Origin: Augochlora pura
Taxonomy: Eukaryota > Arthropoda > Insecta > Hymenoptera > Halictidae
DNA: 64,000 nucleotides
Assembly: GCF_028453695.1 (NCBI RefSeq)
Contig: NC_135778.1
Coordinates: 13,328,244-13,392,243 of the forward strand
Direction of reading: 5' to 3'
Under the pieces are notes generated by a model. That model was not told the origin of the DNA. It searched no databases and saw nothing but the letters and a program-made list of their open reading frames with translations. Both the position numbers and the translations under genes were made by a program. Numbering within the stretch: the first letter of the stretch is position 1; the number at the start of each line of letters is the position of its first letter. Below, piece after piece: positions 25,901 through 37,505 of this stretch.

Positions 25901-28322
25901 ACTTTTCAGTCCACGCGATCACGAGGTCGGCTAGTCGTTTTCTATTCGATACTGGGACGATTCTACGAAGACTTGGAGTGGGGATGCTAGGATAGTGGGA
26001 CCAGTTACTGTGACGTGACCTATTGCTGTTTCGTTGGTTTGTTTCCAGGCACAAGTAACGTTATCGAATGGGACATATTACATTTTTTTATTCAGAAATA
26101 AATGAAATTAAAGAGTAAGAAAGTTAATTGTGCCCGAAAAACATTAGTTACCGAAACCTGATATTAAATAAGAAGCTGCGAAGTAACGAATTTATTTGGG
26201 TCATTAATATATCTGTGGTTCCAAGAAAGACATAATTGTCTCGTACAATTAAAAAGAAAACTGTGTGTGCATTAACTCCTTGCTTAACATTTTTATCACA
26301 GTCATAATGTTTGGAAGATTTTTTATCTGAAATAAAATGCTACGTTCCTATTGTCAACATATAAATATTTAAGTAAAGTTTAAATTTTAAAAAATTGTTA
26401 AATATATTTTAAATATTATCAATATACAGAATTAAAATATTGTTGGAAGGGGAACGGAATTTTATTCTGACTTGGAAGAATTAAACAACATGGGCACGAA
26501 TAATCATATAAATTATTACTTGTTTATTATTAAAGCTGGTTCGTGTAACCAAATTTTCCATACTCCAATTGCAATAACTTCGAACACCAAAGACAAGAAG
26601 AGAATATCTACCTTCTTCGTAAAATGTAACAATTCTGAAAACAATTTTATCAAATTTATACTAGAAAGTTCGTTTTTAAAAGTAATATCCAGAAACGATT
26701 ACTCTGTGGATTATTAACGATTCCATTTTTCTAGATCTGAACACATTTTCAAATCAATTCGGGTGTTAACCTAATTCTGAGACCGAGAGTTGGTCGGTAT
26801 TTTCATCTGTGCGGATCAGCGGCGAAAAGAAGTACGATAGATCAAAAGATCGAAGAGATTTCAAAAGTTGCCAACCGCGAACGGTTGCTCGCAGCGATAA
26901 CAGTTATCACGGCATTGAGCGTAAACCGTGGAAGTTTAGATTGAAAATTCAGTCGTGATGAATGTCTGCGATATGAGCGCGGCACCGCCATTTTCCAAGG
27001 AAGGTATCCAGGTTCAGACCCTTCGCCTAGAAAATATTTATCATGATTCCACTGTCGGTGTCCCGATAGCGTGAATCACGGTTATAAACCCTTTAATGGC
27101 CGCGGTCGATGTGTGCGTACGTGCTAGCCACTTGCTACATTCGACGTTCAACGTCCGTCGACGACGTCGGTGCGCAGATGATTACTTCAGAGTGTAATAT
27201 TTATTATATAGTCTGATTAAATTGCTATTTAATCAATAACGTTAGTTTTTAATTTATTGACAATCAAGATTACAAAATATTCCGATGTTTCATTCTTTAA
27301 ATGTCCATTCTTAATTTTTAAATTCAGCAACAATGTTCCAGAATATTTTGGAACACTTTTAAATAAACTGTGATTTTAATGAACTAACGTTCCATTCACA
27401 AATAAATTATTACAGTACATATAGTCATGTAGAACAAATTAAATAATCTGTGAGTAAATAATTTCAACTTCCCTTTAAGTATGAATTTAATAAATAAAAT
27501 TGCAGTAAAGTTTTATCGAAATAAATTAAGCTCTCCATTTGAGAAAGATATAAAGTTTAATGCTGTAATTATAATGACAATAAACCCCTTAATTATAATT
27601 AAAAGTACAAGTTTTTATATGTATATACCGTACATGAATTAATAACAAAAATTTGATCAGCAAAGGATGCTTATTGGATTTTTACGATTCAAAGAATTTC
27701 TAAAAGGAAAACGGAGAATGCGCAAATAAATTGACCGAGACAATAGGAAACGACGACACCGAAGACAATACACCGGATTTTTCACGCGGTCTTCTCGTTT
27801 TATCGGAAGGGAGGTCGAACAAGAACAACGTAATAGAAGTGGGAGGAACGCATCGAACGAGTTAGATTGACGTAACCAGCACGGTCACGACTGATATTCT
27901 TTGCCCGGCTCCTCCGGCTGTACGGGATATCCTGGTGGCGTGAATCACGAACATAAGCGGCAAACGAGAGCTATCGATGCGGCCGCTGTATGCCGCACTT
28001 GCTTCCAACTTTATCGTCCTATTCTCCTAATCGCTATTTTAATCCAGCTGTAACCTGTTAACCGATGAAACGCGGGTACGCTCGGTTTTCTCTACCCGCA
28101 AGAAATAGTTCGATGGCAATTGTTCTCCAGAAATCACTATTCCAAAGCTTCTCTAAAACTGCGGATGTTTAAACATTTGCAAAGAAAAACGAGAAAAGAT
28201 AAAATGGTCGAGCCGTGAATTTTATGCACCAAAAAAATATTCAGCTATAATATGAAACAGAAAAAATGATTCAAACAATTGAAAAGCATCGATGCGTTAC
28301 TTCGTTTTAACTTTCGATTTAC
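19911..28322. other. Non-coding DNA with GC-rich blocks at 22.1-22.9 and 25.2-26.0 kb
   Basis: Most of this stretch is AT-rich. 22100-22940 and 25240-25960 are CpG-rich with unassignable frames on both strands, and a CCCAC-type short repeat lies at about 22450-22485. 26760-27180 and 27700-28120 are moderately GC-rich. Nothing resembling an ETS, Pointed or other known domain was seen. Confidence 0.45.
21740..21875. repeat. Tandem repeat, about 20-22-bp AT-rich unit
   Basis: TTACATATTATTACA followed by ATTAAAA or GTAAAA is repeated about six times with minor variation. Short open frames over it are repeat artefacts. Confidence 0.85.
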
Positions 28323-28689
28323 AGAAGATTTGTAGTTTCATTGTACACATATTTCTTCAAAATATTTACGGCGTTTACACATTTTTGAATTATCAGAAAA
28401 TTTTGGTTTCTCAAAATTGCGAATGCCGGGAACACAATTTTGCGGTTCAATCTCTGTTTTTAATGCGCTGATACCATAAACCGATTTACCCGTGTAGAAA
28501 ATTTGCAATTTCTTTACACGCACATTTATTCAAAATATTTACAGAGTTTACACATTTTTGAATTATCAGAGAATTTTTGTTCCTCCAAATCTCAAACACA
28601 AATGCCAGAAACACAATTTTCGGTTGAATCTCTGCTTTTAATGCGCTGATGCCATAAATAAAACTAACGGGAAAACGATTTAGCCGCGT
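28323..28689. repeat. Direct tandem duplication, about 175-bp unit
   Basis: Copy 1 (28323-28495) and copy 2 (28496-28689) share AAAATATTTAC-G-GTTTACAC, TTTTTGAATTATCAGA-AATTT, an AACACAATTTT segment, TTTTAATGCGCTGAT-CCATAAA and CGATTTA-CCG-GT, in the same order. Copy 2 has a small insertion near its end. Confidence 0.9.
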
Positions 28690-30139
28690 CAGACTCGGGA
28701 ATCAGCGATCAAAAGCGTCCATTATCAATCTGCCATTTCCTTGCGCGCGCAAAGAACAAATTTAAACAATTTATCGGGCCGCATCGTATCGTTAACGAAC
28801 ATATCGCTGAAAGGCAAAGCTGCGGAAACACGGGGCTGGCTCGCGATAAAAAACAGAGAAACGAAACGATCGTAATTACCGATCGCAATATTGGCCGGGC
28901 CGGGGCTACCGGTGATATTTAACCGGCGCGGAATTACGTTTTAATTTGCCGGCATTGGCCACCGATCAACGGCTCCAGATTCTCCCTGTCAATGAATATC
29001 ATTTAATGGCCCCCGGTATTTTCGCCCGCGCAAATTATAATAATTATACGGCCGCGCAACGACCGCGTGTTCGCGTTACGGAGAATTACGCGATGACCCG
29101 GTTATTAACGCTATTTGCATTTCGTTGCAATTACTCGGCCTGCGTCTGCCCCTCTCTCTCTCTCTCTCNNNNNNNNNNNNNNNNNNNNNNNNNNNNNNNN
29201 NNNNNNNNNNNNNNNNNNNNNNNNNNNNNNNNNNNNNNNNNNNNNNNNNNNNNNNNNNNNNNNNNNNNGTTCTTTACGGTAACAAAGAACCAACGATATA
29301 GAAATTTTTATGTGTGGCTCGAAGAACACACTGAAGTATGCAAAAGTTAATTTTGTAAATATATATTGTTTGTATACTAATTTTGAGAAGTGTTGGCACT
29401 TTTTTAAATAATTAAAGGAAATTAAAATTGGGAAATAGTAATAGGGGCTATAGGATCTATTGTATCCAATATCTCCTGATAATTTCTTTTTGATGGGTGC
29501 CGTTTGATCGAAACTTTATAGAAATAGGTAAGCCGTTTGTTCATTAGCCCCATTTCATTAAAAGAGGAAGAGGAAACTAAGAGATTTGGAAAAGACGATA
29601 GAGAAATACGTTTCATCGTGACGCCCTGCGGGCTTGAAGAACAATAGGCACACCTTAGTCCAGGACAGCTGAAATCCCCCAACGAATCTTGCTAAACGAT
29701 CATGAATTTTATGAAACGAACATCCTCGAAGAATGACCAGAATTTTTATCGTCATGCCCAAAACATGTTCACGTTAATAAACAAATGACTACCACATATT
29801 TAAGTTAAAAGTTTGGAATATCATTAAGACTTCAGAGATAATAGACTTCAGATAGCAAAGATTGCCCAACCATAATTTCAAAACGGGTGCCGGAAGTCTT
29901 TGGCGATCACCTTGAACCTCGAAGATACCAAAAACGAAAGACGATACCTTACTACCCCAGCACAGCCAAATTGCCAAGCGGTAGGAATAATGGTAACACT
30001 TCACCCTTGGTATCCGACAAGACTGGATACAAGAGTAGCAGAAATAATCAAACCCTAGAGCCGCTGACAGTAGAACCCCATTCGTTTCCGAGAAAACGAA
30101 AAAAGAAAGATAAGCAGCGTTCCGCGTAGGAGTCGGCCG
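28690..30139. other. Non-coding DNA around the assembly gap
   Basis: 28720-29160 is moderately GC-rich with many short palindromic GGCCGG and TTAAC motifs, and an octamer-like ATTTGCAT near 29113. 29269-30139 is mixed sequence with short unassignable frames on both strands. Confidence 0.4.
29169..29268. other. Assembly gap (100 N)
   Basis: Exactly 100 N, directly after a CT dinucleotide run (29151-29168). A round 100 usually marks a gap of unknown size, so repeat expansion or missing sequence here is likely. Confidence 0.98.
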
Positions 30140-30997
30140 GTCCCGAAGAATAATGGAAACACCTTGGCCCGTTAGAGCCGAAATTCCCTGACCATTCTCT
30201 CTAAATGGGCGCCGTTACCACAGAGGGTTTGTTCCGGAAGGGAACCGGTGGCACGTCGTTACCGGGGCAAACTACGTCGTCGACAACGCCGGTCGGTAAG
30301 TGCAGTAGGTCCGGTAGGTCGGTGGCCAGCCACCTAGCAACCTGCCGTTGGCGCGTGTAGGGTATCCATCCCTGGAGGGCCTCTCTCGGTCTCATCGACT
30401 CCGTAGTCGTCTGGTTGCTCTCCTTGACCCGGTGAGAGCGCAGGCGTTCGTCCGCCCTACCACGCGGGGGTGGTGAACCAGCGTCGTTTAGGCTCCGCCT
30501 ATGGCTGGCCGGGATCGAACCAACCCCCTGGATGGTGGCCACCGAGCGACCATGGATGACGGGATTGGGCACAGGGAGGGCGGTTCGCAGGGTGTCGGTG
30601 TTCCGGTAACAACCCCCGGGGGACGAGAATCCACGGTGGCGGACCGCCAGTGTCACTCAGAGCGGGTCGGCAAGATGATCGGCTGCCTTATCGCGGCACC
30701 GGCCACGTCTAATCGTCGATCAAAAGGTCTAATCCTATCGAACGCGATCCACCGTGACAAGATCATCGTCCAGGAATCCGCTACGTTTGTTCCGCTTCCG
30801 TTACGTTCGCGATCGTAAGAAGGCACGAACCACCACGGGGCTGATATGACCTGGTCGTTCCCGTCGTCCGCCGGACTACCAACGATACGGACCTCGTTCA
30901 CAGTGCGACCAACAGCGACCAGGCTGACCAGGAGACACTGTCCCGTGTAGGCTGCCGGCTAACCAGCGGCCGCTGGCACGCGGGAACATTCCACGCG
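30140..30997 (+). promoter_or_regulatory. GC-rich block upstream of the candidate first exon; possible promoter and 5' UTR
   Basis: This block is CpG-rich and sharply different from the AT-rich DNA on both sides. It contains several open frames on both strands (for example 30501-30818 on + and 30201-30656 on -) that match no family I know and have no consistent frame. Because the block ends at the candidate first coding exon, the simplest reading is a promoter and 5' UTR. I could not place a TATA box, initiator or start site with confidence. A decayed mobile element is the main alternative. Confidence 0.35.
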
Positions 30998-31082
30998 ATG
31001 CTCGACCTCAAGAGCAGCGGGACCACCGCCGCGGAACTGCCGAGGACCACGGCGTTCACCAATCTATCCATGCTGTTCGCCG
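30998..31082 (+). CDS. Ets65A: Candidate first coding exon of the Ets65A-like gene
   Basis: The open frame begins after an in-frame TGA at 30842-30844 and reaches the donor GTACGT at 31083. The first ATG in that frame is at 30998, with G at position -3. Translation from it gives 28 residues beginning MLDLKSSGTT and ending FTNLSMLFA, plus one leftover G. That G joins the AT that opens the next exon to make an Asp codon, so phase and frame fit the downstream ETS exons exactly. The preceding 850 bases are GC-rich, unlike the flanking AT-rich DNA, which fits a promoter and 5' UTR. I do not recognise a domain in these residues. The alternative is that the frame extends upstream through an acceptor between 30845 and 30997, or that the match is by chance (roughly one random GT donor in three has a suitable phase). 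The phase match plus the open frame make the exon more likely than not. Confidence 0.55.
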
Positions 31083-31986
31083 GTACGTTTTAATAATCCG
31101 TGCGGCATAGTGTACACTATTGTTCTTTCGTCGCACCGAAACCACCGGTGTCTCTCGGACAGCTCTCTGCCTCGGATCGGCTACGTTATCCAGTTGTCCA
31201 GTTCTGCGGTTTTCCAGTGGGTGGATCAAGTGAACTCGGTGAAACCTGCTTGGGCATTGTTCCAATTAAGAGTTGAGGGTTAGGGCCACTGTCTGTGGAG
31301 AAGCTCTGCAAGGTGTAGACGAAGGGTATCGGGCTTTGGTTCCTGTTGGTGAGAAAGATGTACCAGGTCCGACGAAAGAGGACTCGCTTGTGCAGCCTGT
31401 TTCCTTTCTTTGCAACTTCGCTGTATTGGAGATGGTTCTTGTCTTACTTGACTTCTGGTTGCCTATAGGGTTTTGGCACTGTGGAGTTGCCACTATATCG
31501 ACGTTCTTTATCTTGTGGAGAGACTTTGATTGAACGAATCTCTGTGTGCTTGACGCGGTGAAAATCTTGTTTCAGAGCTTGCTAGAGTTAGTTGTCCAAT
31601 GAAAATTGTTTTATTCATGCGAAGAGTTTGTTTATGTTTGATCGCAGGCGTTGCTTGTCTAGCGAACTTAGCGACATTTAACAGATCTTCCGATACGTGT
31701 AAATCAGCACGCATTGATTCTTTTCTCAAAGATCATTGTTGGCTGAAAGTTTTACAGTTTTCATAACATTTAACGAAATATAAAGTCTACTGCAACTGTA
31801 GAAGCTTCTTGCACCTGTTTACTGTAGACAGTTGTCATATATTATTCAGCAGACATTCCTTTGGAGCAAAGTTAACGAATTGAGGTTCATTAAAAGGTTA
31901 TAAAATTCTATTTCATAGGTTCAAAGTTAAAGCTAGTATTTTTAAAATCATTGGAAATCGCTCGTTTGAAACCAAAAATACGGTGT

Positions 31987-32257
31987 TTAACACGTTGACG
32001 CCGGCACCGATATTCACGATTTTCTCTGTGAGTCGGCGTCCGAAATTTACAAAAATTAAATAATTATGTTAAGTTTATAATATTGAATTTCTATGTTTTT
32101 ACTATTGAATATCTGTTTATAATGTTCGGATAAAATAACATAAACCTATTTTGTAGTATCTATTTTGTGAAATGCAAGCAAAATAAACAAATGTACGCAG
32201 CCCACGGGTCTGACACGTATGACCCATCGGTGGGTTAAGACGTCGTCAACGTGTTAA
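31987..32257. mobile_element. TTAA-flanked MITE, family D
   Basis: TTAA is present on both sides (31987-31990 and 32254-32257). The inverted ends are CACGTTGACG and CGTCAACGTG, a perfect 10-bp match. The right part has GGGTCTGACACGTATGACCC, a palindrome-like motif resembling that of family B. The 271-bp element is non-coding and fits a piggyBac-like non-autonomous element. Confidence 0.75.
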
Positions 32258-33587
32258 ACTACCAGATTCTCATCACAGATTAAATAGTTTTGGTTTTAAT
32301 AGTATTCAATGTGCATATTAATTAAACTTGGGGAGATGCATTATATTTCTCAATTACGTTTTAACAGTTCTGGACTCTGACTATGATTCTCAGGAACAGA
32401 TATGTCACTATGGCGTTACCTTCAAATATACACCCCGTTTTCCACTAAAAACATACTACAATAATTTGATTAATTGGCTTTTATGAGACATCGCATAATT
32501 CGCACAAATATTCAACCCGAATGCTTTATGGATAATCATTCTTATCGCAAAGAACCCTTCAAAGCTCAGGAGGCTATTTAACTACGTAATAATTTAATAG
32601 TAAACAGAAGAACATGCAAATATGATAGTTAGCATTGGAATGCCACTACTATTAAATAAATTCAATAAAAAATCCACAAAATTCTTTGTTGAACGCGCAG
32701 TTCTGGGATGTGAAACGTCATTGTTCGTCTCTTGAACAAACACTATGATTCGATCTTGCTATAGTTTTTAGATATACTCTTTACAATAGCTTTAGTTTGA
32801 ATTGAGATATAGTTAAGCGTATAAGCATGCTGCAAATTTTCCATGAAAATTCATACAATCAAGAAACAAAAATTCTCCTCTTTCGTCAAGTAAATTATTA
32901 ATGACAAAAGAGTGCCAATCAATGCAGTTCTGAAAAAAGTCGTAGCGCAAGGGTTTAATAAAAAAAAATCATAGCTTTCCGAATAAAATCATCGTCTATT
33001 AGAGTTTTATTCTGAGACATTGATCGAGCGGATTCCACGCCCTTTTGTCAGTGAACTTTGACACTGATTTTCGCCGGAGACCCGGAAATCGAGGAAAGTA
33101 GATAATGCGTGTACCGCGAGTGAGCACGGGGAACGTGAAATTCGAGGCTCCCATTAATGGACTCCGGGGCATCGAGATCAAATGAAGGGGCCAAGACGAA
33201 AAGGTCGACTCGTTCCGCGCACCTAAGCCGTTGTTTGCACAGAAAGACGGAGAGTTTCTGCGGCAGCATGACGTACTGCTGCACGTATGTACACAGCAGG
33301 GCCAACCCTCGTGCCAATAACTGCCAAATGAAAATATATCTGTCTGCAAACAGACCGGCGGCTGCGGAGACACCGCCCAACGTAGCCGCGCGGTGCCGTC
33401 GCGGATATCGAAACTCGCCGATTTTATTGTCCGAGCCCGTGGAAACATAAACAATACTTGTTGCTGGTTGTTTAACTATGCGGTGCGCGGTCCTGTTACA
33501 TAATTAACCGTCGCGCGCCGGGGAACAGACCGTTTACCGCGAAACGTGACTTGTTGTCTCGCGCAGAATAATTTTCCGTAACAATCT

Positions 33588-33863
33588 TTAAATCCTTGCA
33601 CTACGATTCCTTTCACGATGCGTTGACTAGCACTTACTTATATTAGTACTTACTTATATAGCACGTCCTTAATAATTACCCTAATAGGACCGGACGGTTA
33701 TTGGTTCTTGTACTGTTGTTATTAACTTTCGTTTCTATACGTCGATAATAGAAGAATTACATTTGATTTCATTTTAGAAGGAATTAATAATATTAATATT
33801 TAGTAAATCTTACGTGAAGTCTTTATCACGAGTCTGACACGTTATTATAGTGCAAGGGGTCAA
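33588..33863. mobile_element. TTAA-type MITE, family B
   Basis: It starts TTAAATCCTTGCACTACGA. Its right end, reverse-complemented, is TTGACCCCTTGCACTATAA, so the inverted ends share CCTTGCACTA. The subterminal CACGAGTCTGACACGT near the right end matches the copies at 5056 and 6108. It is about 276 bp and non-coding. Confidence 0.65.
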
Positions 33864-34531
33864 TCTCGTGTATCGTGAAAAAATTATTGTCGTCGGTTGT
33901 TTAGAATGTCGTATGATTTAAAAGGAAATAGTCTGTACATTGATCTTAGTGGAACGTTATTGGAAATATTAGTTCTCTTTAACCTCTTTTAGAACAGTTC
34001 GAGTTTGGGACTTCGAACTGCACAGCTGAAAATATTTCAATGAATTTTTCTAGAGTTATTGAACAGAAGCTAGCGAAATAGAATAGCATTGCAGCGGTGA
34101 ATATTTAATTTGAAGAAATACAAGAAGATACAAGACGATGGAAAGATAGTTCACATGGAGGACGAGTTGACTCATCTAAGCGTCTAACAAATGAATGATA
34201 AACAGACATATCATTGGAGTATTTGATGATAAATAGAGGACACTGTCTAGACGTGCATCTTCTTTAACTGAATAATGACTAAATTGTAGGGGTCGATTTG
34301 TATAAACAATTTGTAGAAGGTTAGGGACAAACACGTCTATCTGAGTCCATCCCTGTCAATCACACTGTCTTGTTCATCTTTGTATACTGTGGGATCTCGA
34401 TTAACCATTGATCAGAAAACAAACAAGTTAAATCCATTTTATAGCAGTAAGCAACAATCGACACAAAATAATTGTGACAGAATTTCTCACAATCTTGACG
34501 TTGCTATTAATAAATTAAGAATCTTTCAATT

Positions 34532-34931
34532 ATGGAAACATTTGCCATCTTAGGTAAAAGGATTTCTAATTCACACTAAATGAATTTATTCAATTCATTA
34601 AATCTAAGCGATTGTTTCTTGATACATATATCGAATGAAGTTAGGAACTCAATCTTTTTCAGCGTGCCGTAGATTCGCGCGCATTATAACTTCATCAAAT
34701 TCCCAGGTGATCGCGTATCAGTCAAAACTTTGATACATGGAAACATTTGTGATCTTAGGTAAAAAGATTTCTATAATAACTTGCACTAAACCAATTTATT
34801 CAAAAATCTAAGCGATTGTTTCTTGACACGTTTAGCGAATGAAGTTGGAAATTCTATTTTTTTTCAACGTGCTGTATTATAAAGTCATCAAATTCCCAGG
34901 TGATCGCGTATCAGTGGAAACTTTGATACAA
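34532..34931. repeat. Direct tandem duplication, about 200-bp unit
   Basis: Copy 1 (34532-34735) and copy 2 (34737-34931) share ATGGAAACATTTG, ATCTTAGGTAAAA, ATCTAAGCGATTGTTTCTTG, CGAATGAAGTT and ATCAAATTCCCAGGTGATCG, in the same order. Small indels distinguish them. Confidence 0.92.
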
Positions 34932-36072
34932 GCTCCGGTGTCGTAACTTGTATAATGGGCCCGAGTCATGAAGTATCGAAGTCGTGGGAAGAGATCGAAG
35001 CAAGAAGCAAAGTGAGGACATATTTCCCAGGGAAAAAGTTTAACCAACACCGTACGGCTGGTTCCGTCTAAATCATAATTCGAAGCCACATCACGCAGGC
35101 CCGGTGTCATTAAGGTGTCGTAAAGATTTTCCCGGAGGATTGTTTTTCAACCGACCGGCCGATCTGATATATTTTATGACCACTCGCGATTCCCAGAACT
35201 GATTAACTTGCAATTGCAGACGGTATATACGTCTTCTAATAACGTGACCTAAAAAACGGTAAGGCAAAGAACGAAAGGAGTAGACATGTAATCTCTGTCC
35301 AAGGATCGCGAAGTACAACACGTGCTTCGTACTTCGTCCGCTTCGCCAGGCCGATCAATGGTGGTTTCCAACTTCCATGTAGTATAGTCGATTGAACGAG
35401 TAGTTTATGTAGATTTAAACGATAACTGACCGGGCCCGCCGAAAAACACCATGGAACTTTTTAAACGAACGACGGACCTGTATTTATTACAAATAAACGT
35501 CCGGCATCGTTCCTTTCTTTGATATGTGCTGTAAAGTTTAGGAGATACTGCTTATTCTCGGAAAATTGACATTGCGTGACTAATTTTCTACTGTCGGAAA
35601 CATTTTCAAAAGGAGTTAACTGTTGGCTGGTTTTTACAAATATACTTCTTCGTAGTTACATATTAATATGTTCTGATGCCTTACATATTCTTATTTCTAG
35701 CAATTTATGATTCTAAAGTTTTGAACGATGCTGCACCGAATTACTTGGATGTTTTATGTTAGAGGAAATGATAAAAGTCTGAAAACTGAAAGAAGAATAT
35801 TTTGTAAATTAAGGTGAACCTATTTCAACAGTTGAGCATTGGTTGTACAAAATTATATTGATTGAAATTACGATTGAATTAATTGTTTAAAAGACAATAT
35901 AGAGAATTGTTCGACTTTTGGTGGTACTAACATAAAGGAACTGTGCAGAATCTTGTTAAGTGTTAATATAAGTAATATTACGCTACATGGTACAATACAG
36001 TTTGATTTTTTAATACATCGTGGAAGCAAACAAATGGTAATTATTTATCAGTTTTTTCGGATTTAATTACAG

Positions 36073-36132
36073 ATGCCAGCAGTTCGTACAAAGGAGGCTG
36101 GAGCCACGCCACGTCGCCGGCTCCTGGACAGG
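36073..36132 (+). CDS. Ets65A: 60-base internal exon of the Ets65A-like gene
   Basis: The acceptor is a T-rich tract ending TTTAATTACAG, and the donor is GTAAGT at 36133, close to consensus. The exon is exactly 60 bases, with phase 1 at both ends. With the preceding G it reads DASSSYKGGWSHATSPAPGQ and leaves one G. This Ser/Gly/Pro-rich stretch with a central GGW sits where vertebrate FLI1 and ERG have a linker between the Pointed and ETS domains with a similar aromatic/Gly-Trp patch. It is probably disordered linker. An ATG occurs at its first base but lies in a different frame from the one that continues into the next exon, so it is not taken as a start. Skipping this exon would keep the frame. 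Confidence 0.87.
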
Positions 36133-37484
36133 GTAAGTTTCAATATCTTTTGTTGTCTAATAAAAACTATGCTACCGCTGAAAAACGGTAATAGCTAGAT
36201 TGTGGATTTTTATGCAAAATGAAAATTGTCTATATCAATTACAAAAAACTAAAGTAAAATTAAAGTTTGTTATCTCTCTTAATGGTTCCGATAGTGTGAG
36301 AACAATGTGACAGCATCTTTTAAATATTGTCATCTTTTCATTAGTTGTAACCTCCTACGACCTTCTTTGCGCAAAATCGCATAGACTGCGCAAAAAATTA
36401 AATTAAAATATTAAGAAAATGAAATGAAAATTAAAGATATAATTACCTATATTTCTTCTGAATCTAATGTAACGTTATCCAAACCTTCAAATATAGGCAA
36501 GTCATCTTCATAATTTTCATCGTGAATTTTATCAAAATCCTCGCTACTATAAAGTTCTAGTAATTAATATATTGTTGGTTAAGACCAATCGTCCTAACTG
36601 AAGGTTTATCTTAAGAAAAGGATATAAATCGCTTTATAGGCAGCTGTATGTCATCTATCGAGGCCGTCACAATGAATTAAAAATGTTTGGCTTCAGACAA
36701 TATCAGTGACCTTAAAAATCCTGAATCACGAGTTTTTAGAAAAATCTGAAGAATCCCTGACTTTCGTGGGCGCAGTGGTTCCCTGCCGGCGAAAAACAGA
36801 CCCCAATCGATCCCGGGTCGCTTTATCGTTGGTCGGCTAGCTAACACGAAAAAATTGAACGGGTTCTGGTCGTCGGATTTTCCTAGGTCGTTCTCGATTC
36901 GCCACATGTAACCCGAAGGGCTAAAGGGTGGCGGCGTGGGCGTCGTTGGGTGCAAGTTCACGCGCCGCGACTCCGGGGCTCGCTCGAATGGGACCCGGCC
37001 CTCTTTGTGTGTATCCTCTCTACGTCGGTGGTACGCGCGTGTGTGTGCGCGCGCGCGCCCGAGCAGGGGGTGGACTGTCGCGTGTATGTGCGCGAAGGTG
37101 TGTGGGTGGGCGTCCCGGCGCTTTGTGGCGCGTTGAACCGCGGCCCCTTTGTCGTCGGCAGAGCAAGCCCCGGGGGCTGTGTAGAGACGCTTGGCCGCGC
37201 GGCAACACGGAACAGCCGCGGCCCCACCCTGCGGAGAGAACGCGCGCGGAGAGGACGCGGACGCTCGCACAATCATCTCGCGGAGAGATCAGAGAGGCCT
37301 GCCAGCCCGCGGGCAGGTTGTTATAAACGGCTTCTGGCCTCGATCCGTCGCCCTGGCCAGGTTACAGCCAGGCGCCGCCATGGATCGCCTAGCAAAGGGC
37401 GAATTAACGCTCCGATTCGTCGCCCTGGGACTGATTCCGATCGCTCCAAGATCCGACTACGAACCGTCGCGACCAACGCCCCCC

Positions 37485-37505
37485 CTCCTCCTCCTCCTCC
37501 TCCTC
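37485..37505 (+). repeat. CCT trinucleotide repeat
   Basis: About seven CCT units in a GC-rich block. The spurious frames across it encode poly-Leu or poly-Pro. Confidence 0.85.

Larger units (their letters stand above)
31083..36072 (+). other. Intron 1 of the Ets65A-like gene (if the candidate first exon is correct)
   Basis: This is about 5.0 kb of mostly AT-rich non-coding DNA with a GTACGT donor and a TTACAG acceptor. It holds two TTAA-type MITEs (31987-32257 and 33588-33863), a roughly 200-bp tandem duplication at 34532-34931, and a moderately GC-rich patch at 33000-33560. An open frame of 151 codons on the minus strand in that patch is unrecognised and has no supporting features. I see no other gene here. 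Confidence 0.6.

Noticed and set aside
30500..30560. tRNA-like GGGATCGAACC on the minus strand
   Set aside because: Only a T-loop-like match. No acceptor stem, D arm or anticodon arm could be folded around it.
30201..30656. 151-codon minus-strand frame as a retroelement gag or pol fragment
   Set aside because: No reverse transcriptase, zinc-knuckle or other retroelement motif could be seen, and the block is better explained as promoter/5' UTR sequence.
32999..33454. 151-codon minus-strand frame in intron 1
   Set aside because: Unrecognised composition, no domain and no neighbouring exon signals.
1..36072. Search for a Pointed (SAM/PNT) domain exon upstream
   Set aside because: No open frame with the expected conserved tryptophans and leucine pattern was seen. 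It may be absent from this gene or lie outside the window.
36073..36075. ATG at the first base of the 36073 exon as a translation start
   Set aside because: The frame from this ATG is not the one that continues into the next exons. The phase-1 reading gives the coherent ETS linker.
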